From Paenibacillus albicereus (GTDB taxonomy: Bacteria; Bacillota; Bacilli; Paenibacillales; Paenibacillaceae): DNA of 64,000 nt. Below, one piece after another: positions 52,142 to 61,401 of this stretch. The notes beneath the pieces were generated by a model, which ran no database searches, was not told where the DNA came from, and worked only from the letters and a program-made list of their open reading frames with translations. The DNA lies in contig NZ_CP051428.1 in NCBI RefSeq assembly GCF_012676905.1, forward strand, positions 3,310,001 to 3,374,000. Direction: 5' to 3'. The position numbers were made by a program, and so were the translations under genes. Each line of letters begins with the position of its first letter. Position 1 is the first letter of the stretch.

Positions 52142-53191
52142 CTACTCCCGCCCCATCGTGCTGATGTCGATGACGAACCGGTAGCGGACGTCGGAGGCGA
52201 GCACCCGCTCCCAGGCCTCGTCGATCCGGTCGGCGGCGATGAGCTCGATCTCGGGCGCGATGCGATGCTCGGCGCAGAAATCGAGCATCTCCTGCGTCTC
52301 GGCGATGCCGCCGATCGTCGATCCGGCAAAGGAGCGGCGATGCAGCAGGAGCGGGAACGCATGGATCGTCATCGGCTCGGCCGGCGCGCCGACGTTGACC
52401 AGCGTGCCGTCGAGGGCAAGCAGGGAAAGGTAGGCATCGATGTCGATCGCCGCGCTCACCGTGTTCAGGATCAGGTCGAACGAGCCCGCCAGCGCCTCGA
52501 ACGTACGAGGATCGCTCGTGGCGTAATAATGAGCCGCGCCAAGGCGCAGGCCGTCCTCCCGCTTGCTCAGCGTCTGCGACAGGACGGTGACCTCGGCGCC
52601 CATCGCATGGGCGAGCTTGACCGCCATATGCCCGAGTCCGCCCAGTCCGACGACCGCGACTTTGCGGCCGGGCCCGGCTTGCCAGTGACGGAGCGGGGAG
52701 TACGTGGTGATGCCGGCGCATAGCAGCGGAGCGGCCGCGTCCAGCTCGATGCCGTCCGGAATCCGCACGACGAAGTCCTCGTTCACGACGATTCGCTCCG
52801 AGTAGCCGCCTTGGGTCAGCTGCCCGTATCGGTCGACCGCGCCGTAAGTGCCCGTATTGCCTTTCTGGCAGTACTGCTCCTGCCCGTCCCGGCACGGCTT
52901 GCACTCCCGGCAGGAGTCGACCATGCAGCCGACTCCGACCCGATCGCCGACCGCATGGCGGGTGACGGCCGATCCGACGGCCGAGACGACGCCGGCGATC
53001 TCATGTCCCGGCACGAGCGGATACTCGACCGGTCCCCAGTCTCCCCGGGCGGTATGGATGTCCGAATGGCAGATGCCGGCGTACTTGATATCGATGAGCA
53101 CGTCATGAGGCTCCAGCTCCCGGCGCTCGATTTCCGTGCGACGGAATGGACCTGCGGCGTCGAAGACGGCATGGGCTTGCGTTTGGATCAT
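52142..53191 (-). CDS. Zinc-dependent alcohol dehydrogenase (YahK/cinnamyl type)
   Basis: 349-residue medium-chain dehydrogenase. Catalytic zinc ligands Cys41 ([16 protein letters not shown]), His63/Glu64 (PGHEIAG) and a later Cys; structural zinc Cys94, Cys97, Cys100 and Cys108 ([17 protein letters not shown]). Rossmann motif [13 protein letters not shown]. The [12 protein letters not shown] and [15 protein letters not shown] blocks are typical of the NADP-dependent aldehyde reductase group (YahK, AdhA). It probably reduces aldehydes. Divergent from the TetR gene and followed by the efflux gene, which suggests a response to a toxic aldehyde or drug. Confidence 0.93.
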   Translation of the reverse strand: MIQTQAHAVFDAAGPFRRTEIERRELEPHDVLIDIKYAGICHSDIHTARGDWGPVEYPLVPGHEIAGVVSAVGSAVTRHAVGDRVGVGCMVDSCRECKPCRDGQEQYCQKGNTGTYGAVDRYGQLTQGGYSERIVVNEDFVVRIPDGIELDAAAPLLCAGITTYSPLRHWQAGPGRKVAVVGLGGLGHMAVKLAHAMGAEVTVLSQTLSKREDGLRLGAAHYYATSDPRTFEALAGSFDLILNTVSAAIDIDAYLSLLALDGTLVNVGAPAEPMTIHAFPLLLHRRSFAGSTIGGIAETQEMLDFCAEHRIAPEIELIAADRIDEAWERVLASDVRYRFVIDISTMGRE

Positions 53192-53218
53192 GGGCTTGGC
53201 CTCCTATGCAATAGCAAT

Positions 53219-53249
53219 TGTTTATTCAACTTCTGTCTATTAGTATAGA
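53219..53249. promoter_or_regulatory. Divergent promoters and candidate TetR operator
   Basis: Palindrome TCTAT-TAGT-ATAGA (53236-53249). Plus strand: TTGTTT (53219-53224), 16 bases, TAGTAT (53241-53246) toward the TetR gene. Minus strand: TAGACA (53239-53234), then TGCTAT 17 bases on, toward the dehydrogenase gene. The palindrome overlaps both. Confidence 0.6.
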
Positions 53250-53348
53250 GGCAGGCACGATCGGTTCAATGGTTGATTCCGCTGGATCTGTTCCGAATTC
53301 AACAAGCGGCATGCCATCTGTTCGATAAACGAAAGGTCGGTGAACAAT

Positions 53349-53897
53349 GTGGCCAAGCCGGACCGCCGGATCGCCCGTACGCAGGAAGCCTTGAAAAAAG
53401 CCCTCGTCGGGCTGATGGCCGAAAAGAAATTCGACGAGGTGACGATCCAGGACATCGCCGACCGGGCGAACGTCAATCGCGGCACGCTCTACCTGCACTA
53501 CAAGGACAAGTACGATCTGCTCGACAAGCTGATCGAGTCGCATTTCGACGAACTCGCCGCGCTGGACGAATGGGCCTGCGCCTTGAACTGGAACGAAGCG
53601 CTGGTGCCCTACTTCGAGTATTTCGAGGCCAACTTCCTCTTCTTCTCGGCGATGCTCGCCAGCAAGGAAGCCCCGGCCTCCTTCCGGAGCCGGCTCCTGG
53701 CCTCGTTCATGGACGGCTTCAAGGACGAGGTGGACCGCACGAGCGGCCGAAACGAGGGGATGAGCGAGGACGTCCTGCTGCAATACGCGGGCTCCGCTTA
53801 TGTCAGCATGATCGAATGGTGGATCCGGAGCGGGATGCCTCATCCCCCCAAGGTGATGGCCGAGCAGGTCGGCCGGCTGCTGGAGCGCAGCCTGTAG
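53349..53897 (+). CDS. TetR-family regulator
   Basis: 182 residues. The HTH at about 28-50 (VTIQDIADRANVNRGTLYLHYKDKYDLLDKL, read in two parts) is a clear TetR_N domain. The C-terminal part is helical with a Trp-rich stretch (MIEWWIRSGMPHP) that may line a ligand pocket, as in the TetR_C group next to YbiH/DhaS-like proteins. Start may be GTG at 53349 or GTG at 53340; AAAGG lies 3 or 12 bases before them. It likely represses itself and the divergent dehydrogenase-efflux pair. Confidence 0.9.
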   Translation: MAKPDRRIARTQEALKKALVGLMAEKKFDEVTIQDIADRANVNRGTLYLHYKDKYDLLDKLIESHFDELAALDEWACALNWNEALVPYFEYFEANFLFFSAMLASKEAPASFRSRLLASFMDGFKDEVDRTSGRNEGMSEDVLLQYAGSAYVSMIEWWIRSGMPHPPKVMAEQVGRLLERSL

Positions 53898-54033
53898 CCG
53901 GAGCGTCAGCGCTTGCCGCGCTCTTTGCGGCGGCTTCCTCGCATTCCGCGCTGCCGAGCTTTTTGCTCCGTCCGGCTTCTTGCGCGGCCAAGCCTGCCCG
54001 CAGCGCGTTGCAGGCCGCCATCATGGTACGCCG

Positions 54034-54077
54034 AACAGCCGGATGAACCGCCTCCGCGGTCCTTCCGGCTGTTTTTC
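54034..54077 (+). terminator. Terminator of the TetR gene
   Basis: AACAGCCGGA and TCCGGCTGTT around a 20-base loop, followed by TTTCGTTTT on the plus strand. Confidence 0.8.
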
Positions 54078-54094
54078 GTTTTGGAAAAGAGGCT

Positions 54095-57000
54095 TCAGGA
54101 GCCGTACACGTTCAGCTCCCGGATCGACCACCAGCTGCTCGCCGTACCGGTCTGCACAATCTTGACGTAGCGTGCCGTCTTGGACGCGAATGTCGCCGTC
54201 ACGACCGGATCGCTGCCGGTCCCCGTCGCGGCCGGACTGCCCCAGCTCGCGCCGTCGGCCGACACATACACCTCGTAGCCGCGCGCATAGTCGCCGTCGC
54301 TGCCCGTCGAGTCCATGACGAGCTTGCCGAACGTCTTGGACGCCTTCATGTCGATCGTGATCGACTGGCCCGGCGCCATCGCCGCGCCCGTGCTCCAGCG
54401 CGTCGCCATGCTGCCGTCCAGCAGGTTCGCCGCAACGTCGCCGCTCGTCGGATCGCTGCTCGCCGTCCAGCCCGCGCGGCTCAGCGCCGCTCCCGGCGAT
54501 GGCGTTGCGGACGGGGTCGGCGTCGGACTCGGCGTGCCGCCGCCCGCCGTGCCGTACACGTTCAGCTCGCGGATCGACCACCAGCTGCTGGCCGTGCCGG
54601 TCTGCACGATCTTGACGTAGCGCGCCGTCTTCGCCGCGAACGTCGCCGTCACGACCGGACCGCTGCCGGTCCCCGTCGCGACCGGACTGCCCCAGCTCGC
54701 GCCGTCGGCCGACACATACACCTCATAGCCGCGCGCATAGTCGCCGTCGCTGCCCGTCGAGTCCATGACGAGCTTGCCGAACGTCTTGGACGCCTTCATG
54801 TCGATCGTGATCGACTGGCCCGGCGCCATCGCGGCGCCCGTGCTCCAGCGCGTCGCCATGCTGCCGTCCAGCAGGTTCGAGGCCGGATCGCCGCTGGACG
54901 GCGAGCTGCTCGCCGTCCAGCCCGTGCGGTCGAGCGCCGCGCCCGGCGTCGGCGTGGCCGTCGGTGCCGGCGTCGCGCTCGGCGATGGCGTCGGCGACGC
55001 GCTCGGCGATGGCGTCGGAGTCGGGCTCGGCGTCGCCCCGCCCGTGCTGAGCGGGTCCGCCTTGACGAGCTTGCCGGCCGGCACGGTGACGCTGCCCGTC
55101 GGTCCGGAGGCGCTGCGGAACTGCACGGTGATCGGCTGCCCGGTCGGATTCCAGACCATCGCCGTATAGGCGGAGCCTTTTTTGTACACGCCGACGCCGC
55201 CCCAGTTGCTCGCCCACACGTCCGTCGTCCGGTTGCCGTAGCTGGCGGCGTTGTGGATGAACCAGTAGGAGTTGAAGATTTCGTTCTTCTGCAGGATCGA
55301 CGGATTCCACTTGGCGATGGCCGCCTGCGGGTCGCTCAGCGACTGGTACGGCCAGACGATATGCTCCCAGCCCGATTCCGGGCCGCCGTTGTCGCGCAGG
55401 AACGCCGCGTACAGATCGGCCGCCTCCTGGCGGTCGCGGCCGTAGTAGCTCATCCACTCGCCGGTCGGCAGCCAGTGGATGCCGTAGATGTTGACCGGCG
55501 CGCCGGAGAAATACGTGCCGTACAGATACGAGCTGCCCCACACCTGCCCGGCGACGCCGTGGCGGTATTCGGGAATCCAATTGTCCCGGTCATAGTTGAA
55601 CCAATATTGCTCGATCGCCTTCAGCTCGGTCGCGAAGCCCCAGGCCCCGGTGTCGCGGTAGCTGTCGTTGCCGGTGACGAGTCCCCACAGGAACAGGCCC
55701 GCCCAGCCGTTCAGCGCCTCGCCCGCAGCCTCCTGGTTGTTGCCGTTGTCGTTGTCCGCATAGGCGCCCGCCCACGAATGCCCCTCGTACGGGTCGAAGC
55801 TGCGCAGCCACGGATACATCGTGTCGGTGCGCGACGGATTGGCGTAGTCGCGGATGAGATGCTCCACCATGCCGGCGTAGTCCCGCTTGAAGGCGCTGTC
55901 GAACGACGCCAGCACGGCGGAGGCGTACACGTAGTAGCCGTAGGTGTAATGGTGGTCGGTCAGGCCTGTATTGATGCCCCAGCCCGCCGCCCACGGGAAG
56001 ATCGAGCCCCATTCCGGCGCGTAGTGGAGATAATACGTATGCGGCGCGTCGGAGGCGGAGTACGTGTACCAGTCGGTCAGGATCGTGCGCAGCACGCCGA
56101 GGTAGCGGTCGCGCCGGGCCGTGTCGCCGATGCTGTCGCTGACCATCGCGCCGAGCGCGGCCGGATAGAGCACCTTGCCCTGCCAGTACGGGTCCTGGTT
56201 CATGAGCCCGCCCGTATTCGACAGCTCCGTGTCGAGCTGGCTCAGATACCCGGTCAGCTCGCTGCGGGAGTAAGCGGCGTCGTTCGGCTCCGCGAACTGC
56301 GGCAGCAGTCCCGTGAACGAATCCGACGTCGAGAAGCTGTTGCCCTCCCGCAGCTTGAGGGTGCCCCGAATCGATGGATACGTCAGCGCCGTCAGCGGAG
56401 TTTGCGACGACTTCCACTGATGGGGCAGCAGCGCCATCAGCGTGTCCGCGGAGAAGCCGGAGCGCTTCAGCTCGGTGACGCTCGCGAACGTCGCGGATAC
56501 TTTCGCCTGGCTCATGTCGTAGCCGTACGTCACCTTCGTGTCGGTCACGAACGCATAGGCATGCCGGTAAAAATAGCCCAGGTCGCCGCTGCCCGGCAAG
56601 CCGGCGACGGACAGATAGGTCGCCCCTCCGCCGAGCTTGATCTTGATCTTGCCGCCGGTCCGGGTGAAGACGGTGCCCGGCGGCGCGAAGACGCCGTAGG
56701 AGCGGAGGACGGCCTTCGGCTGCACGGCGTTGTCGAGCGTCGCGATCTCCAGCCCGATATGGTCGGCCGTCACACTCGAGCCCTCGGCCGCCAGCAGCGG
56801 CTGGCCGGCATCGTCGAAGGCGCGGCTCAAGCCCGGCACGAACAGCTCCGGCGCGTTCGGGTCGCTGAACGTGCTGTAGACGTACGGCGAGCCTTTGACC
56901 AGCACGCTCCTCATCTTAGGCGCAGCGTCGTCGCTGAGCACGACGCGGACGGAGAAGTCGCCGTAGCCGTCCACCTTGGTGTCGATCGCGCCGGGATCGG

Positions 57001-58276
57001 ACAAGTTGCCGGCGGTCAGGTACAGATCGGGATCGCCGTCGGCGTTGACCGCTCCCCCGTCCCCGTTGATCGTGCCCGCTCCCGGAGCGAGCAGCCCGAG
57101 CCCGTTCGCGGAGTATTTCGCCTTGAGCGGCAGCGTGACGATGCCGGTGCCGGCGCCCAGGCGCTGCACGAGCAGGTTCTGCCACCAGTCGTTGGACGGG
57201 ATCGGGGCGTTCAGCCCGCCGGTGCGGTTTTTCGGATAAAGCGGCTCCAGCTGGGTGACGTCGCCGACCTCGTAGCTCCCGCTGCCGACCGGCACGGTCG
57301 AGGGCTGCGGCAGCGGCGCGATCGCGTAGGCCGGCTGCGGATCGCCCGAGCGGTACGGAAACACCTGGAACTCATGGAGCGAGTAGCCGTAGTTCGTCCC
57401 CCGTCCGATGCCGAGCATGCGGACGTAGCGGCCGCTCGCGTAGAGCGGGACCGTATCCTTGCCTCCCGCCCCGTAGCGCTGGCGGTAGACGGTCGTCCAG
57501 CTCCGGGCGTCTTCCGACACCTGGAGGTCGTACACCCGGCCGAAAGCCGTCTCCCAGTTCAGCACCACCTTGCCGATGCGCTGGCTCTGCCCGAGGTCGA
57601 CGTAGATCCACTGCGGATCGGACGACGCCGACGCCCAGCGGGTCGACAGGCTGCCGTCGGTCGCGGCCGCGGCGGCGTAGCCGGAGGCGTCCGAGGAGGA
57701 GACGGCCGGACGGCCGAGCGCGGCGTTGGCCGGCGCAGGCTGCGGAGCCGGACCCGAGCCGCCCGTTCCATACAGCTCGAATTCGTACAGCGAGACGCCG
57801 TAGGCGGGCAGCGCCCTCTGCACGGCAACCAGCCGGACGTAGCGGCCGGTCCCGCTGAGGGCGACATCCGTCGTACCGCCGGTGCCGCTGGAGGTCGCAT
57901 ACACAGGCGTCCAGGCCGACTCGTCGCTCGACGTCTCGATGCGGAACGACTTGGCGTAAGCGCCTTCCCAGCGGATGACGGCCCGGCTCAGGGTCGCCTG
58001 CGCCCCGAGGTCGACGTAAAGCCACTGAGGGTCCTGGCCGAGCCGGCTTTCCCAGCGGGTCGACGGATCGCCGTCGAAGGCGAGCTGCGGTCCGTTCCCG
58101 CCGCGCACGGAGGAAGCATAGGCCAGACGGTTGCTTGTGAGCAGGTCAGCGCCCGCTGCGGCGAGCGCGGGGACAGGACGCGCGGCGGGAGCGAGCAGCG
58201 GCAGCAGCAGCGCGAGTGCGACCGTCCAGACGGCGAGCCGCCGGCCGTGCCGCAGGCTTGATCTCATCCGATTCAC
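54095..58276 (-). CDS. Secreted GH81 endo-beta-1,3-glucanase with four discoidin modules
   Basis: 1393 residues. Signal peptide 1-40 (ending ALAAAG). Two F5/8-type (discoidin, CBM32-like) modules at about 45-170 and 183-310 (FDGDPSTRWES, DPQWLYVDLG; DPQWIYVDLGQ). GH81 domain about 335-1050: NDWWQNLLVQRL, DHHYTYGYYVYASAVLASFD, HSWAGAYADNDNGNNQEAAG (with the ExxxE-type catalytic Glu) and EALNGWAGLFLWG. Two more discoidin modules at the C-terminus (about 1115-1245, 1265-1393), joined by Pro/Thr/Ser linkers and nearly identical to each other. It should cut beta-1,3-glucan (laminarin, curdlan, fungal wall). Start GTG at 58276 with GGGAGG upstream. It lies 91 bases after the beta-helix gene, so they may form one operon. 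Confidence 0.93.
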   Translation of the reverse strand: MNRMRSSLRHGRRLAVWTVALALLLPLLAPAARPVPALAAAGADLLTSNRLAYASSVRGGNGPQLAFDGDPSTRWESRLGQDPQWLYVDLGAQATLSRAVIRWEGAYAKSFRIETSSDESAWTPVYATSSGTGGTTDVALSGTGRYVRLVAVQRALPAYGVSLYEFELYGTGGSGPAPQPAPANAALGRPAVSSSDASGYAAAAATDGSLSTRWASASSDPQWIYVDLGQSQRIGKVVLNWETAFGRVYDLQVSEDARSWTTVYRQRYGAGGKDTVPLYASGRYVRMLGIGRGTNYGYSLHEFQVFPYRSGDPQPAYAIAPLPQPSTVPVGSGSYEVGDVTQLEPLYPKNRTGGLNAPIPSNDWWQNLLVQRLGAGTGIVTLPLKAKYSANGLGLLAPGAGTINGDGGAVNADGDPDLYLTAGNLSDPGAIDTKVDGYGDFSVRVVLSDDAAPKMRSVLVKGSPYVYSTFSDPNAPELFVPGLSRAFDDAGQPLLAAEGSSVTADHIGLEIATLDNAVQPKAVLRSYGVFAPPGTVFTRTGGKIKIKLGGGATYLSVAGLPGSGDLGYFYRHAYAFVTDTKVTYGYDMSQAKVSATFASVTELKRSGFSADTLMALLPHQWKSSQTPLTALTYPSIRGTLKLREGNSFSTSDSFTGLLPQFAEPNDAAYSRSELTGYLSQLDTELSNTGGLMNQDPYWQGKVLYPAALGAMVSDSIGDTARRDRYLGVLRTILTDWYTYSASDAPHTYYLHYAPEWGSIFPWAAGWGINTGLTDHHYTYGYYVYASAVLASFDSAFKRDYAGMVEHLIRDYANPSRTDTMYPWLRSFDPYEGHSWAGAYADNDNGNNQEAAGEALNGWAGLFLWGLVTGNDSYRDTGAWGFATELKAIEQYWFNYDRDNWIPEYRHGVAGQVWGSSYLYGTYFSGAPVNIYGIHWLPTGEWMSYYGRDRQEAADLYAAFLRDNGGPESGWEHIVWPYQSLSDPQAAIAKWNPSILQKNEIFNSYWFIHNAASYGNRTTDVWASNWGGVGVYKKGSAYTAMVWNPTGQPITVQFRSASGPTGSVTVPAGKLVKADPLSTGGATPSPTPTPSPSASPTPSPSATPAPTATPTPGAALDRTGWTASSSPSSGDPASNLLDGSMATRWSTGAAMAPGQSITIDMKASKTFGKLVMDSTGSDGDYARGYEVYVSADGASWGSPVATGTGSGPVVTATFAAKTARYVKIVQTGTASSWWSIRELNVYGTAGGGTPSPTPTPSATPSPGAALSRAGWTASSDPTSGDVAANLLDGSMATRWSTGAAMAPGQSITIDMKASKTFGKLVMDSTGSDGDYARGYEVYVSADGASWGSPAATGTGSDPVVTATFASKTARYVKIVQTGTASSWWSIRELNVYGS
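54100..54930 (-). repeat. Tandem discoidin-module repeats, GH81 gene
   Basis: Two copies of a module of about 390 bases plus linker, about 450 bases apart, nearly identical at the DNA level. The block TCGATCGTGATCGACTGGCC occurs in both and in the two modules at 58375-59200. Confidence 0.88.
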
Positions 58277-58367
58277 GTTGATCGATTCCTCCCTGATGGG
58301 TTGAATATGGAGAGGGCACTCCGAGATAAAAAGAGAAGGACGTCGCCGCCCCTCTCATCGCCTCTGC

Positions 58368-61061
58368 TCAGCTATGCACGTTCAGCTCGCGGATCGACCA
58401 CCAGCTGCTCGCCGTGCCGGTCTGCACGATCTTGATATAGCGCGCCGTCTTGGCCGCGAACGTCGCCGTCACGACCGGACCGCTGCCGGTTCCCGTCGCG
58501 ACCGGACTGCCCCAGCTCGCGCCGTCGGCCGAGACGTACACCTCGTAGCCGCGCGCATAGTCGCTGTCGCTGCCCGTCGAGTCCATGACCAGCTTGCCGA
58601 ACGTCTTGGACGCCTTCATGTCGATCGTGATCGACTGGCCCGGCGCCATCGCGGCGCCCGTGCTCCAGCGCGTCGCCATGCTGCCGTCCAGCAGGTTCGC
58701 CGCGACGTCGCCGCTCGACGGCGCGCTGCTCGCCGTCCAGCCCGTGCGGTCAAGCGCCGCGCCTGGCGTCGGCGTTGGCGTTGGCGTCGGGGTCGTGCCG
58801 GTGCCGTACACGTTCAGCTCGCGGATCGACCACCAGCTGCTCGCCGTGCCGGTCTGCACGATCTTGATATAGCGCGCCGTCTTGGCCGCGAACGTCGCCG
58901 TCACGACCGGTCCGCTGCCCGTTCCTGTCGCGACCGGACTGCCCCAGCTCGCGCCGTCGGCCGAGACATACACCTCATAGCCGCGCGCGTAGTCGCCGTC
59001 GCTGCCCGTCGAGTCCATGACCAGCTTGCCGAACGTCTTGGACACTTTCATGTCGATCGTGATCGACTGGCCGGGCGCCATCGCCGCGCCCGTGCTCCAG
59101 CGCGTCGCCATGCTGCCGTCCAGCAGGTTGGAGGCTGGATCGCCGCTCGACGGACTGCTGCTCGCCGTCCAGCCCGTGCGGTCGAGCGCCGCGCCCGGCG
59201 TCGGGGTCGGCGTTGCTGTCGGGGTTGGCGTCGGCGTGGCTGTCGGGGTCGGCGTTGCTGTCGGAGTCGGCGTCGGCGTCGCCGATCCGTTGCCGGCCCA
59301 TTCCGCCAGCGTCTGGCGCATCGCCTCGGCAGGCGTGTTCGCATAGACGCGGCCGCCGATATCGTTGACGATGTGGCTGATCTCGCTGCCTGCCGTGCCG
59401 GACAGCCAGATCGTCGTCATGTTGTGGAACTTCACGCCCGGCGCGTTCGGCGCCTCGATGGCGCTGTTCAGCTTGACCGCCGCGTCGCGGAAGTAGGAGT
59501 AGATGCCGAGCCCCCACGCCTCGTGGGTCGTCACGCCGGCTCCGACCTTGTAGGAGGCGTAGCCGTTCACCGCGCCGCCGCCGCTTTTCCAAGCCGCCTG
59601 GTTCGGCACGTCGTACGGAATCTCGGACTGATAGAAGTACAGGCGCCCGCCATTGCCGTTCCAGACGGTCTGGTACTCGTTATGATGCTCGTTGAACAGG
59701 CCGTACAGCGTCACGTCGGTTCCGTTGACGACGAGGCCGTTCTTGGAGACATTGGACGTCCAGCCCGCCCCGGCGCCGTGGTCGGCGCGCCAGATCCAGA
59801 AATGGTCGCCGATGACGTCGTTGCTGTTGATGCGCAGGCTGATGTCGTTGCGGCCGTTCGACGCTCCGCCGGTGCGGAAGGTCAGGTCGTGGAGCGAGGT
59901 CGGATTCGACTGGTGGCGCGCCGTGCTGCCTTGCGGCCCGACGTCCAGCAGCACCGGCGAGTTGGCCGGACCGGCGTCGAACGTGAGGCCGGCGATCTTC
60001 ACGCCGTCCACGTCGGCCACGGTCATCGCCGCCAGCCCCGTATCCGGCACGAGCGTCGGGATGCCGATGCCGAGCACGACCGTGTTGGGAGAGGTGATCC
60101 GGATCGTATCGTTCAGATGGTAGATGCCGGGCGTGAACAGCAGATGCTTGCCTTGGGCCAGCGCCGCGTTGAGCGTCGCTGCGGTAGCGCTTTCAGGACG
60201 CGCGATGTAAAATTGGCCGATCGGAATCGACTGGCCCGGCGTGGAGCCGGCCGCCCAGCTGACGCCTTGCGTCCCGCTCTGCAGCGACGGCACGAATACC
60301 TGGTACTGGCCGCTGCCGTCGATGTACAGGTACGGCTTCTCGCGGATGACCGGCGTCGTCGGCACGACCGTATAGGGCGGATCGGGGAACGTGCCGGACG
60401 GCGCGTTCTTGCTGCCGACGAACATCATGTTCCAGACGCCGTTCGTCCACTCGTTCCATTCGCTGTTGCGCGAGAACCACTGCTGCTGCGACGCCGGCAC
60501 GACCTTGCCGTCGACCTTGGAGTCGGCGAGGAAGCCGCCGCTCGCCCAGCCGGCGTTCCAGTTGGAGTCGAAGTCGAACAAGTCGAGCTCGCCCTTGATG
60601 TTCAGCCGGCGCAGCGGCGCGGCTTGCGAGACGGCGATCTGCGTCTTGCCGCTGGTCGGAGCCAGCGTCATATTCTCGATCGCCCGCCAGAAGTTGCGGG
60701 TCGCGTTGCCGTTGTCCCAATCGGCGTTCACGTTCACGCCTCCGGTGACGGTGACGTCGCCGGGGTTGCGGCCGAGGCCGGCCACATGGGTATAGAAGCC
60801 GACGTTGAAGTTGACGTTGTACGAGCCCGGCTTGAACAGGAGCGCCTTGCGGCTGCTGCTGAATTCGGCGGACTCCAGCGCGCCGAAGATCGACGTCGCC
60901 GTGGCGGAGATGTCCGCCGCCGGCATCGACGGGTCGAACACGTACACATCCGGTCCGAACATCGTCGTATTGGCGTCGCTGACCGGAGCGGCGGCAGCCG
61001 TTCCGGCGGCCAGGCCGCCGAGCGCCAGCGCCGCCGCGGCCGTCAGGATCATTCTCTTCAT
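58368..61061 (-). CDS. Secreted parallel beta-helix protein with two discoidin modules
   Basis: 897 residues. Signal peptide 1-25. Residues 30-595 show the turns of a right-handed parallel beta-helix, with FGPDVYVFDPSMPAADI, ALLFKPGSYNVNFNVGFYTH, VAGLGRNPGDVTVTGGV, REKPYLYIDGSGQYQVFVP, HLLFTPGIYHLND, VKIAGLTFDAGP and HEAWGLGIYSYF. I recall close relatives in Streptomyces, often annotated 'adenylyl cyclase' or 'coagulation factor 5/8 domain'; they resemble GH55-type glucanases in fold, but the family number is unsure. Two C-terminal discoidin modules (about 632-760, 775-897), joined by Thr-Pro linkers, are near copies of those of the GH81 enzyme. ATG at 61061 follows AAAGGAGG. A cre-like site lies upstream. 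Confidence 0.85.
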   Translation of the reverse strand: MKRMILTAAAALALGGLAAGTAAAAPVSDANTTMFGPDVYVFDPSMPAADISATATSIFGALESAEFSSSRKALLFKPGSYNVNFNVGFYTHVAGLGRNPGDVTVTGGVNVNADWDNGNATRNFWRAIENMTLAPTSGKTQIAVSQAAPLRRLNIKGELDLFDFDSNWNAGWASGGFLADSKVDGKVVPASQQQWFSRNSEWNEWTNGVWNMMFVGSKNAPSGTFPDPPYTVVPTTPVIREKPYLYIDGSGQYQVFVPSLQSGTQGVSWAAGSTPGQSIPIGQFYIARPESATAATLNAALAQGKHLLFTPGIYHLNDTIRITSPNTVVLGIGIPTLVPDTGLAAMTVADVDGVKIAGLTFDAGPANSPVLLDVGPQGSTARHQSNPTSLHDLTFRTGGASNGRNDISLRINSNDVIGDHFWIWRADHGAGAGWTSNVSKNGLVVNGTDVTLYGLFNEHHNEYQTVWNGNGGRLYFYQSEIPYDVPNQAAWKSGGGAVNGYASYKVGAGVTTHEAWGLGIYSYFRDAAVKLNSAIEAPNAPGVKFHNMTTIWLSGTAGSEISHIVNDIGGRVYANTPAEAMRQTLAEWAGNGSATPTPTPTATPTPTATPTPTPTATPTPTPGAALDRTGWTASSSPSSGDPASNLLDGSMATRWSTGAAMAPGQSITIDMKVSKTFGKLVMDSTGSDGDYARGYEVYVSADGASWGSPVATGTGSGPVVTATFAAKTARYIKIVQTGTASSWWSIRELNVYGTGTTPTPTPTPTPGAALDRTGWTASSAPSSGDVAANLLDGSMATRWSTGAAMAPGQSITIDMKASKTFGKLVMDSTGSDSDYARGYEVYVSADGASWGSPVATGTGSGPVVTATFAAKTARYIKIVQTGTASSWWSIRELNVHS
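58375..59200 (-). repeat. Tandem discoidin-module repeats, beta-helix gene
   Basis: Two further copies of the same module and linker as at 54100-54930, near-identical in DNA. All four are in the same orientation, so recombination between them could delete about 4 kb or exchange modules. Confidence 0.88.
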
Positions 61062-61112
61062 GGTTCATCCTCCTTTGAGTTGGCCTTGCGCATGCGGTAA
61101 AGCCCATGTCGT

Positions 61113-61126
61113 TGAAATCGTTTTCA
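61113..61126 (-). promoter_or_regulatory. cre-like site (CcpA)
   Basis: TGAAATCGTTTTCA fits the cre consensus TGWAANCGNTNWCA at every position and is extended to a longer palindrome by TT and AA. It lies 52 bases before the beta-helix gene start. Carbon catabolite control of the glucanase pair is inferred; a LacI-family operator is the alternative. Confidence 0.78.
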
Positions 61127-61298
61127 AAAAGGTCGTGCCTCGCCTCCCTCGTGACGGTTCGCAGCCGTCCGTCGCGCTGCGGCCTCCGCTCTCGCGGATG
61201 GCATCCCCAGTATAAGTCGGCCTTCGGCTCCTGAATACGGGCTTTTTCCAAGTTCTTGAAAAAACAAACCCAACGGCTGAAGTTTGCGCAGGCGCGTC

Positions 61299-61338
61299 AA
61301 AAAGCCCGTCCCGCGAGCGGAGGCTCGCGGGACGGGCT
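61299..61338 (-). terminator. Terminator after the MFS gene
   Basis: GCCCGTCCCGCGAGC-GGAG-GCTCGCGGGACGGGC, perfect 15-bp stem, with AAAAA before it on the plus strand (T-run on the minus strand). 63 bases beyond the MFS gene stop. Confidence 0.88.
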
Positions 61339-61401
61339 GGAGCGGGATTGTCTGACGAAGCCGTGAGCCGCTCACGCCTCCTTGCCGATCCGACCTGCTC
61401 C

